This document shows positions 1 through 4,954 of a stretch of DNA of 5,821 nt, piece by piece. Both the position numbers and the translations under genes were made by a program. Under the pieces are notes generated by a model. That model was not told where the DNA came from, ran no database searches, and saw only the letters and a program-made list of their open reading frames with translations. Origin of the DNA: Methanotrichaceae archaeon (GTDB lineage Archaea; Halobacteriota; Methanosarcinia; Methanotrichales; Methanotrichaceae); contig DUKF01000045.1 in NCBI GenBank assembly GCA_013329455.1, forward strand, positions 1-5,821, in the 5' to 3' direction. The first letter of the stretch is position 1. Each line of letters opens with the position of its first letter.

Positions 1-399
1 CTTGCGACTGGTCCAGAACCTCTCGGGTGCGGGAATGCACCAGGACAAGACCGTCCCGTCGGACACCAATATCTTCACATGGCCCTCTCCGGGCACCGAT
101 CCGTCGGCCGCGATCAGCCTTTCATCGAAGCTCAAGATCCCTCCGACGTACCGGCTCCAGTCTCCAGACCAGGCAGGTGGCGATTCACAGCTCCAGACAC
201 CACCGCCTGTGACCTCCGCCTGAAGGAACCCGCCCGGATCGCCTCCAAACCGCTGCCATGTGAGGCTGCCGCCTTCCTGTGAACCCCATCCCTCATCGCC
301 GTCGTCGAAGGTGGTGGCCAGAGTCTGGGCCGAAACTACCGAGCCCAGCAGTCCGAGAACGAAGAGCAGAGCCGAAGATAGAGCCAAAATCGCCTTCAT
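1..399 (-). CDS. Secreted protein with laminin-B-like (laminin IV) domain, C-terminus off the window
   Basis: An open reading frame of 133 codons runs from an ATG at 397-399 to the left edge with no stop, so the C-terminal part is missing. Residues 1-24 are a clear Sec signal peptide (Met-Lys, a Leu/Val-rich core, then VVSA before the probable cleavage). The mature part begins TTFDDGDEGW and continues with FGGDPGGFLQAEVTGGGVW, then PPAWSGDWSRYVGGILSFD. These match the pattern of the laminin B / laminin IV-A domain, in which a FD..EGW start, a GG(N/D)PGG(F/Y) turn, a P..(F/W).GD...Y.G..LSFD block and a VxLxxxDG strand occur in that order. Such domains in prokaryotes are extracellular beta-sandwich modules, often on surface or secreted proteins; binding partner unknown. 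Two cysteines (C72 and C122) could form a disulfide. A GAGGA ribosome site lies at 407-411 on the minus strand, which supports this start. The family assignment rests on motif recall, not a profile search. Confidence 0.75.
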   Translation of the reverse strand, partial: MKAILALSSALLFVLGLLGSVVSAQTLATTFDDGDEGWGSQEGGSLTWQRFGGDPGGFLQAEVTGGGVWSCESPPAWSGDWSRYVGGILSFDERLIAADGSVPGEGHVKILVSDGTVLSWCIPAPERFWTSRK

Positions 400-432
400 G
401 TGCGTATCCTCGCCCGAACTTTTGCAGATATC

Positions 433-448
433 GTATAATATCTTTTGT
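433..448 (-). promoter_or_regulatory. BRE/TATA promoter of the laminin-B-like gene
   Basis: Read on the minus strand this is ACAAAAGATATTATAC, a purine-rich BRE followed by an AT-rich TATA box. It lies about 35-50 nt upstream of the ATG at 399, which puts the expected transcription start near 412-418 and keeps the GAGGA ribosome site inside a short leader. Nearly the same core is found before the gene at 2724. The overlapping plus-strand text GATATCGTATAATATC (427-442) has inverted GATAT/ATATC arms, so the box could in principle be read from either side. Confidence 0.55.
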
Positions 449-478
449 GCTTCCAGTTAGAACTCCAGGATACTTTTT

Positions 479-517
479 CCGAAGATTTGAGGACCCTGAG
501 TCCGTTCTGGTCTTCGG
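479..517. repeat. Nested inverted repeat in the divergent intergenic region
   Basis: The outer arms CCGAAGA (479-485) and TCTTCGG (511-517) are perfectly complementary. Inside the loop a second pair, GGAC (491-494) and GTCC (500-503), encloses CCTGA. As RNA this would be a two-tier stem-loop; as DNA it could be an operator between the two divergent promoters. No gene is visible here. Confidence 0.45.
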
Positions 518-552
518 CCGTATGGTGACAACATAAATCGGAATGTTCTGAG

Positions 553-572
553 AAAAACGGGGAGATGCCCCG
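553..572 (-). terminator. Possible small hairpin plus T-tract, minus strand
   Basis: CGGGG-AGATG-CCCCG (558-572) forms a 5-bp GC stem with a 5-nt loop. On the minus strand it is followed directly by five T residues (complement of 553-557). This resembles a weak intrinsic terminator for minus-strand transcription entering from the polyprenyl synthase side. The stem is short and no minus-strand gene lies upstream of it, so it may be fortuitous. Confidence 0.25.
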
Positions 573-606
573 AAACTTTCCGATGAATCTCTATTCGAAA
601 AGACGC

Positions 607-640
607 AACCGTCGGTTCCGTTTCGCAACAACTAAATATA
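607..640 (+). promoter_or_regulatory. Promoter of the prenyl synthase/radical SAM operon, with adjacent palindrome
   Basis: The TATA box CTAAATATA spans 632-640. Its centre lies about 27 nt before the ATG at 663, which is the distance expected between an archaeal TATA box and the transcription start, so the mRNA is predicted to be leaderless or nearly so. In agreement, no Shine-Dalgarno sequence precedes the ATG (the preceding bases are ACC repeats and GAG). Just upstream is an 11-bp palindrome, AACCG-T-CGGTT (607-617), in a position where an activator or repressor could contact the initiation complex. Confidence 0.5.
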
Positions 641-662
641 GATCCGGCCAACCACCACCGAG

Positions 663-1520
663 ATGTTTGAGGCCTGGGACGAGTATCATCTGGTTAACGG
701 AGAGCTTGAGAGGCTGGCCGAGAGCCTGCCAGGCTCAGGCCTGGGCCAGGTCATAAAGTACGTCCTCACCTCACCCGGAAAGAGGGTCCGACCCCTCATA
801 CTCGTCCTCTCGTCGGAGGCTTTCGGCTGCGACCCCACCAGGTCGGTGGACGCCGCCCTGGCGATGGAGCTGGTCCACGCAGCCTCCCTCGTCCACGACG
901 ATATCCTCGACCACGGAACCGAACGGCGGGGCGTTGCCAGCGCTTTTCAAAAATACGGCATGGATGCGGCCCTCCTCTGCGGCGACTACCTGATATCCAG
1001 ATCCATCGGCCTCATGTCCGGCTACAACCAGGCGGTGATTGAAGCCTTCTCCGGGGCATGCATGGAGATGTCCGAAGGGGAAATGCTGGACCTGACCAAC
1101 AGGAACAGGCCCGAAGACTACTACCTTTGCATATGCAAGAAGACGGCGTCTCTCATCTCCGCCTCCTCCAAGATCGGGTGCCTCATAGCGGGCGCAGACG
1201 ATGAGGACGTCGCCTTCTTCGAGAGCTACGGTATGCACCTGGGCCTCGCTTACCAGGTCGCCGACGACCTGAACGAGTTTTTGGGTATGGAGAAGGGTAA
1301 ATCGTCGGAGAAGACATCGATCACCCTTCCCGTGATATACAGCAGGGAACACTCGAAAGAGACGACCCTGAACCTCTGCGCCGAAGTGATCCGGGACCAC
1401 TGCCGCGCCGCAAAGAAGGCTCTCGACGACGCTGGCGGTGACGAGGAGATCAAGGCGAGGCTAGGAAGCATCGTAGACAAGTGGGGAGAAGAATGCAAGT
1501 CGCTGAAAAACCGTTGCTGA
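663..1520 (+). CDS. E-type polyprenyl diphosphate synthase (GGPP synthase-like)
   Basis: This 285-residue protein has the length and motif order of trans-isoprenyl diphosphate synthases, which condense isopentenyl diphosphate onto an allylic diphosphate in the cytoplasm to make lipid or cofactor side chains. Visible motifs are GKRVRP (39-44, IPP binding), the first Asp-rich motif DDILD (79-83) followed by RR (88-89), MSEGEMLDL (136-144), the KT pair (160-161), and the second Asp-rich region YQVADDLNE (197-205). The second motif reads DDxxE rather than the usual DDxxD, and the downstream GKxxxxKTSITLP segment is looser than the standard GK.TLP. The residues four and five before the first motif are Ser75 and Ala74; small residues there generally permit longer chains than a bulky aromatic does. 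The product could be GGPP for archaeal ether lipids or a longer prenyl chain, for example for methanophenazine. An in-frame stop at 639-641 makes ATG 663 the first possible ATG start. The gene overlaps the radical SAM gene by 28 nt. Confidence 0.85.
   Translation: MFEAWDEYHLVNGELERLAESLPGSGLGQVIKYVLTSPGKRVRPLILVLSSEAFGCDPTRSVDAALAMELVHAASLVHDDILDHGTERRGVASAFQKYGMDAALLCGDYLISRSIGLMSGYNQAVIEAFSGACMEMSEGEMLDLTNRNRPEDYYLCICKKTASLISASSKIGCLIAGADDEDVAFFESYGMHLGLAYQVADDLNEFLGMEKGKSSEKTSITLPVIYSREHSKETTLNLCAEVIRDHCRAAKKALDDAGGDEEIKARLGSIVDKWGEECKSLKNRC
1483..1488 (+). promoter_or_regulatory. Ribosome binding site deciding the radical SAM start
   Basis: GGGGAG ends 4 nt before the ATG at 1493, inside the end of the prenyl synthase gene. 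It favours ATG 1493 over the in-frame GTG at 1481, which would itself overlap this site. Confidence 0.5.
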
Positions 1521-2644
1521 AGATAGAAGCCGAAACCGAAGGCGGCAATATCGCCTTCCGGGCGACTGGTCCCCTCTCGAGGGTAGCAGGTCCCGTCATC
1601 AGAAAGATCAACGAGACCTTCGCCAAAGAGAAACCGATCCGGTCAGGGCCCGACCAGATAATCTTTTCCACATGGATCCCCCCAGCCCCGAGCCTCGCCT
1701 TCGATAGGATGATCTCCTCCCAGGTTGCGGCCCTGACAAGGAGGAGGGTTCCAGACCAAGTCTCGATCGCCATCATCCGCGCCTGCCCCAACGACTGCCT
1801 TCACTGCAGCGCTCCATCACGAAAGGGGGACGTCCTCAGCTCAGGAGACGTAAAAAGGGTGATCGGTGAAGCCCTCGACCTCGGATCCTACATGATATCC
1901 TTCGACGGAGGTGAGCCGATGCTGAGGCGCGACCTTCCGGACCTCGTATCCAGCGTCGACGAGAGGGCGATATCTGCCTCATTTTCAAGCGGCCACGGCC
2001 TGACTGAGGACCTCGCAAGATCCCTGAAAAGAGCCGGCCTTTACGCCGTCAGAATCAGCATCGACAGCCCCCACCCTGAGGAGCACGACAGGTTCCGGGG
2101 AAGAAAGGGCGCCTTCTCCGACGCCCTCTTCGGGATAAAAAACGCCCTGGCAGGAGGCCTGATGGTAGACCTGTTCATGGTCGCTTCCCCAATGAACATA
2201 GACGACCTCGAGGACGCCTATTCCCTCGCGGCGGAGCTTGGGGTTCACGAGCTCTCCCTCTACGAGATCGTGGCCGTGGGGAGGTGGTCGTCCCACTTGA
2301 ATGAAGTTTTGAGCAAGGGCGATGTGGACCGGCTCAGCCGGTTCCACGAAGAGAAGAACCGATTGCCAGAGGGCCCCAGGGTCTCTGCCTTCCCCTACCT
2401 CCTCAACCCCGAGATGTTCGGCTGCTTTGCGGGCCGAAGGTGGCTTCACGTCGACGCCTCGGGCGACGTCCTCCCCTGCGCCTACATGCCCATCTCCTTC
2501 GGGAACGTCCTGGAGAAGAGCCTGAAGGATATCTGGAAAGAGATGGGACGGGACCGGTGGATGAAGGGAAAACCCGAAGGCTGCATGATGAAAGACCCCG
2601 AGTTCAGAAGGGCTCACTCACACATATTCGAGACGAAGGATTGA
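1493..2644 (+). CDS. Radical SAM protein with C-terminal twitch/SPASM-like cysteines
   Basis: The protein has 383 residues counted from ATG 1493. After an N-terminal region of about 90 residues with no recognised motif comes the radical SAM core. CPNDCLHC (98-105) is the CxxxCxxC motif that binds the SAM-cleaving [4Fe-4S] cluster, FDGGEP (137-142) is the GGEP motif that contacts SAM, and RISIDSP (187-193) is a typical barrel strand. The C-terminal part carries Cys311, Cys329 (in DASGDVLPC) and Cys364. The spacing and the GxxxxC context resemble a reduced SPASM or twitch domain holding one auxiliary Fe-S cluster, as in MoaA- or PqqE-like relatives, but with only three cysteines. The family includes peptide-modifying and cofactor-building enzymes; the substrate here is unknown. 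The 28-nt overlap with the prenyl synthase indicates coexpression and suggests an isoprenoid-linked substrate, which is inference. No precursor peptide gene is evident nearby. A heme- or peptide-maturation role is an alternative. Confidence 0.85.
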   Translation: MQVAEKPLLKIEAETEGGNIAFRATGPLSRVAGPVIRKINETFAKEKPIRSGPDQIIFSTWIPPAPSLAFDRMISSQVAALTRRRVPDQVSIAIIRACPNDCLHCSAPSRKGDVLSSGDVKRVIGEALDLGSYMISFDGGEPMLRRDLPDLVSSVDERAISASFSSGHGLTEDLARSLKRAGLYAVRISIDSPHPEEHDRFRGRKGAFSDALFGIKNALAGGLMVDLFMVASPMNIDDLEDAYSLAAELGVHELSLYEIVAVGRWSSHLNEVLSKGDVDRLSRFHEEKNRLPEGPRVSAFPYLLNPEMFGCFAGRRWLHVDASGDVLPCAYMPISFGNVLEKSLKDIWKEMGRDRWMKGKPEGCMMKDPEFRRAHSHIFETKD

Positions 2645-2652
2645 TCTCTCAG

Positions 2653-2671
2653 GTTCCCGGTTTCCGAGAAC
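2653..2671. repeat. 19-bp imperfect dyad between the radical SAM gene and the next promoter
   Basis: GTTCCCGG (2653-2660) and CCGAGAAC (2664-2671) pair with one mismatch around a TTT centre. The element starts 8 nt after the radical SAM stop codon and ends inside the BRE of the following promoter. It may end the upstream transcript as a hairpin or act as an operator for the downstream gene. Confidence 0.4.
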
Positions 2672-2686
2672 AAAACGATTTTATAC
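2670..2686 (+). promoter_or_regulatory. BRE/TATA promoter of the secreted-paralogue array
   Basis: ACAAAACGATTTTATAC combines an A-rich BRE with the TATA box TTTTATAC. The predicted transcription start is near 2708, giving a short leader that would carry the GGGGG ribosome site at 2709-2713 and reach the ATG at 2724. The core is nearly identical to the promoter of the divergent laminin-B-like gene. Confidence 0.6.
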
Positions 2687-2723
2687 CCAGAAGTTCATCC
2701 CCAGAAACGGGGGTTAGAATTCA

Positions 2724-3422
2724 ATGACCAACTGTAAGTTAGCTCTGTTATCTCTAGCAGTCCTCATATCCTTCGTTTCGATGGCGACTGCTGATGACTG
2801 GCTCGGCAACGAGATGGCCATATCGGACGTACACCATACAGCCGAATACCTATCGAAGGCCGACAGCAGCGACCAGAACAAGACGATCACGAACTCCACC
2901 GACGACGGCCTCGCCACACTTCCGACAGCTCCAGCCAAAAAGGAGGTTTACAGCATAGGCGGGACCGACACGACCGCTCAGACTCCACCTGTCACAGAGA
3001 CCGCACTCCCCTCCGCGCCATCGGACTTTTCGGGTAGATGGTCTATCGCGATGGCGGAGAGCACCATGAGATCGCTAGACTTGGCCCTCTATCAGACGGG
3101 AGACCTCGTCTTCGGTAAGGGGATTTTGGGACCGGCTGACGATTCGGCCGCCGGTACCTCCACCTCGGAGGATCTGGGGATCGAGTCGATGGTCGACTGG
3201 TTGAACCAGCCGCCTTCGGGCCTCGACTCCGCAAGCCAGGCTGCCGCCAGCGGCTCCGTCGTCGGAAACGAGCTGAACCTCGATCTCGTATCCCTCGACT
3301 CCATCGCCCTTTATAGGTTCGACCTATCCCTGACCGGAGATCTCGTCTCCGGGAGCTACTCTGCCTACGGTAGCGACGGGTCGACCTGGCAAGGAACCGT
3401 CACAGGATCCCGAAAGAGTTAA
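2724..3422 (+). CDS. Secreted paralogue 1 of tandem array (VHHT motif, beta-rich C-terminal domain)
   Basis: I do not recognise a named family. The 232-residue product starts with a Sec signal peptide (hydrophobic 6-20, likely cleavage after ATA at 21-23). The mature end DDWLG is followed by ISDVHHTAEYL (33-43), which is shared with the third array protein. Residues 45-100 are a Ser/Thr/Pro-rich linker with NKT and NST sequons that could be N-glycosylated. The C-terminal domain starts FSGRW (102-106) and contains LDLALYQTGDLVFGKG (118-133), LNLDLVSLDSIALYRFDL (184-201) and GSYSAYGSDG (210-219). Compared with its paralogues it has an extra Asp/Ser-rich loop at about 139-172. The alternating pattern of short hydrophobic strands and Gly turns suggests a small antiparallel beta-barrel or sandwich outside the cell. 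It has its own promoter and a GGGGG ribosome site. No membrane anchor is visible at the C-terminus, so it is probably released or held by non-covalent contacts. Confidence 0.8.
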   Translation: MTNCKLALLSLAVLISFVSMATADDWLGNEMAISDVHHTAEYLSKADSSDQNKTITNSTDDGLATLPTAPAKKEVYSIGGTDTTAQTPPVTETALPSAPSDFSGRWSIAMAESTMRSLDLALYQTGDLVFGKGILGPADDSAAGTSTSEDLGIESMVDWLNQPPSGLDSASQAAASGSVVGNELNLDLVSLDSIALYRFDLSLTGDLVSGSYSAYGSDGSTWQGTVTGSRKS

Positions 3423-3458
3423 AGGGTGAAGGAGAAAAAGACGAGTGCGAATCAGACA

Positions 3459-3478
3459 GCCGGGCGAATGGGCCCGGC
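3459..3478 (+). repeat. GC-rich hairpin between array genes 1 and 2
   Basis: GCCGGGC (3459-3465) and GCCCGGC (3472-3478) form a perfect 7-bp stem with a 6-nt loop. It can extend through an internal loop by CAGA (3453-3456) and TCTG (3482-3485). There is no T-tract behind it, so it looks more like an mRNA processing or stability element than a terminator. The 95-nt spacer shows no convincing TATA box, so genes 1 and 2 are probably on one transcript. Confidence 0.45.
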
Positions 3479-3502
3479 AAATCTGTCCTCATCTGAACGA
3501 TA

Positions 3503-3510
3503 AAGGAGGT
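3503..3510 (+). promoter_or_regulatory. Strong Shine-Dalgarno site of array gene 2
   Basis: AAGGAGGT is a near-perfect complement to the 3' end of archaeal 16S rRNA and lies 7 nt before the ATG at 3518. It is the strongest ribosome site in the window and fixes this start. Confidence 0.75.
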
Positions 3511-3517
3511 TTGCTAT

Positions 3518-4162
3518 ATGAAATTTCAAAAGGCATTGATCGTGCCGCTGATCGTCATGGCGGCTCTGGCCTTTCCCGCAGCGTCGGACGACCTCAACCT
3601 GGACGATATGACCGGAAGCCAGCTCCGAGAGGATCTCAAAGAGTCCTTCAAGGACGAGTCCCTGGGATACATCGACTCCGCCACCGGGATGAGCCCTGGA
3701 GTTGCAAACGACAGCATAGTTTACACCCCGCCGACCACCACAGGGTCGCCATGGGCGAACGTCGCCGGAAGGTGGACTCTGAACCTCGTTGACAGTGCCC
3801 AAAGAACCGTCGACCTGACCCTTTACCAGTACGGGAACGAGGTCTTCGGAAAGGGCGTCATGACCACCGGGGTCAATACCCAGGAGGTCACGGCTGCAGG
3901 ATCCACTGAAGGGTCTAGCCTGTCGCTTCGCCTGGTCACAGTCGGCGGAAACAGCATGTACAGGCTCAGGACCTCTGTGAGCGGAAACAGCATCTTTGGC
4001 ACTTACAACGCATACTCCTCTGACGGCGTCTCCTGGGCAGGAAACTGCAACGGCAACCGCTTCTACGCCACTGCCCAGACCGTGCCACCCGAGCCCTCCT
4101 CGACGGTCAGCGTCGGAAGTGTCGGGGGGATGCAGAGGTCAAGCGGAAACACAATGAGCTGA
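3518..4162 (+). CDS. Secreted paralogue 2 of tandem array
   Basis: This is a 214-residue protein of unrecognised family. The signal peptide covers about 1-23 (Lys-containing start, hydrophobic 7-19, AAS before DDL). Unlike paralogues 1 and 3 it lacks the WLG and VHHT motifs. Its N-terminal linker (24-60) is acidic and probably helical (around LREDLKESFKDESLG). The shared C-terminal domain starts VAGRW (82-86) and carries VDLTLYQYGNEVFGKG (98-113), LSLRLVTVGGNSMYRLRT (135-152) and GTYNAYSSDG (161-170). A Ser/Thr/Pro-rich tail of about 30 residues follows, which paralogue 1 does not have. The only cysteine is in GNCNGN near 177. Translation is likely strong given the ribosome site at 3503-3510. 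The role is unknown, but export and tandem arrangement suggest a surface or secreted function related to its neighbours. Confidence 0.8.
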   Translation: MKFQKALIVPLIVMAALAFPAASDDLNLDDMTGSQLREDLKESFKDESLGYIDSATGMSPGVANDSIVYTPPTTTGSPWANVAGRWTLNLVDSAQRTVDLTLYQYGNEVFGKGVMTTGVNTQEVTAAGSTEGSSLSLRLVTVGGNSMYRLRTSVSGNSIFGTYNAYSSDGVSWAGNCNGNRFYATAQTVPPEPSSTVSVGSVGGMQRSSGNTMS

Positions 4163-4166
4163 TGAA

Positions 4167-4192
4167 GGGAGGGATCCCTCCCAACTTTTTTT
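4167..4192 (+). terminator. Intrinsic terminator-like hairpin plus T7 after array gene 2
   Basis: GGGAGGGATCCCTCCC (4167-4182) is a perfect palindrome that folds into a 6-bp GC-rich stem with a GATC loop. After AAC come seven T residues (4186-4192). It starts 5 nt after the stop codon of paralogue 2. Archaeal RNA polymerase stops on T-tracts, so this should end or reduce transcription into paralogue 3. Confidence 0.65.
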
Positions 4193-4221
4193 ACGGTTCA
4201 ATCTTTTAGGGGGTTTATTCG

Positions 4222-4851
4222 ATGAGAATTATTCTGGTTTTGATACCGGCGCTCCTCCTGATGGCATCCCATCCGGCGTCGGCAGATGGATCATCAGATG
4301 ACGAATGGCTGGGAATCGGAGGACTTCAGATCGCCGACGTTCATCATACCGAGGGCTACATCGTCGGCATGATGAACCTTTCTGGGGAGAACGGAACAGA
4401 ATGGATCGAGCCCGGTGAGCCTCTGGCGTTCTCGGGCCAGCCTTTGCCCGACGTCGCGGGAATCTGGTCTTTCTCCCTCGCGGACGAGGAGACACTACGG
4501 CTGGACTTGACGCTCTATCAGGCCGACAGCGAGGTCTTCGGAGAGGGGACTACGACCTCGAAAAGCGGCACCAGGCTTGCCACTGCGGCGGGATATGTAA
4601 CTTCCAACCTGCTGGATCTGCGCGTGGTCACACTGGGCGATCCGGCCCTCTACAGGCTCAGACTGGATCTTGCGACAAGCCCGGCTCAAGGGAGCTATGC
4701 CGCCTATTCGGCATCGCGCCTCGCAGGATCTGGGTCCGCCGCAGGATACAAAACCGCACCTCTGAGCGAGTTTTCCGGTCCCCTGCAAACTGAAGAGGTC
4801 CTGCCGCCGGATCTGGTGAGGGGAAACGAGGCGGGTCTAGGAGCGGTCTGA
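4222..4851 (+). CDS. Secreted paralogue 3 of tandem array (VHHT motif)
   Basis: This 209-residue protein has a signal peptide at 1-21 (ILVLIPALLLMA core, ASA before DGSS). The mature N-terminus DDEWLGIGGLQIADVHHTEGYI (27-47) parallels paralogue 1 in its WLG and (S/A)DVHHT elements. After a short acidic linker with NLS and NGT sequons, the shared domain begins VAGIW (78-82) and contains LDLTLYQADSEVFGEG (94-109), LLDLRVVTLGDPALYRLRL (130-148) and GSYAAYS (157-163). The usual SDG after AYS is replaced by ASR, and the last strand and Gly turns are degenerate, so this end of the domain has diverged. A tail of about 30 residues ends the protein. AGGGGG at 4208-4213 is the ribosome site. No clear TATA box lies between it and the preceding terminator, so expression may depend on read-through or on a weak promoter overlapping the T-tract. 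Function unknown. Confidence 0.8.
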   Translation: MRIILVLIPALLLMASHPASADGSSDDEWLGIGGLQIADVHHTEGYIVGMMNLSGENGTEWIEPGEPLAFSGQPLPDVAGIWSFSLADEETLRLDLTLYQADSEVFGEGTTTSKSGTRLATAAGYVTSNLLDLRVVTLGDPALYRLRLDLATSPAQGSYAAYSASRLAGSGSAAGYKTAPLSEFSGPLQTEEVLPPDLVRGNEAGLGAV

Positions 4852-4882
4852 ATCTATGAAAATCCAAAAGGTATTTGTTGAA

Positions 4883-4905
4883 GTTATAAGATCAGATAAG
4901 ATCAG
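4883..4905 (+). promoter_or_regulatory. Candidate promoter of array gene 4 with tandem 10-bp repeat
   Basis: GTTATAAG (4883-4890) is a TATA-like box that would start transcription near 4913 and give a leader of about 40 nt. The unit ATAAGATCAG occurs twice in direct tandem (4886-4895 and 4896-4905), overlapping the box by one helical turn per repeat. That arrangement would suit a regulator binding side by side on one face of the helix. Confidence 0.4.
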
Positions 4906-4954
4906 ATTGTTCTTGTAGATCGAGAGTTCAGATAGATGGGGAGTTTCGAGAGAT

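Noticed and set aside
293..631. 112-codon minus-strand frame across the divergent intergenic region
   Set aside because: It overlaps the signal-peptide start of the laminin-B-like gene in another frame and crosses its promoter. It has no motif or ribosome site.
771..1400. 209-codon open frame on the minus strand
   Set aside because: It lies fully antisense to the prenyl synthase, whose motifs are intact. Its sequence has no recognisable motif and is a GC-driven shadow.
1985..2617. 210-codon open frame on the minus strand
   Set aside because: It is antisense to the radical SAM gene, and its composition (Gly/Val/Glu-rich without domain pattern) is that of a shadow frame.
1481..2644. GTG at 1481 as start of the radical SAM gene
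   Set aside because: The GGGGAG ribosome site lies just after this GTG and is well placed for ATG 1493.
3445..3792. Plus-strand frame starting in the spacer before paralogue 2
   Set aside because: It passes through the hairpin and then overlaps paralogue 2 out of frame. The strong ribosome site at 3503-3510 serves the ATG at 3518 instead.
4186..4194. T-tract TTTTTTTAC as a TATA box for paralogue 3
   Set aside because: It would start transcription near 4216, after the AGGGGG ribosome site at 4208-4213. The terminator explanation fits better, though a weak promoter is not excluded.
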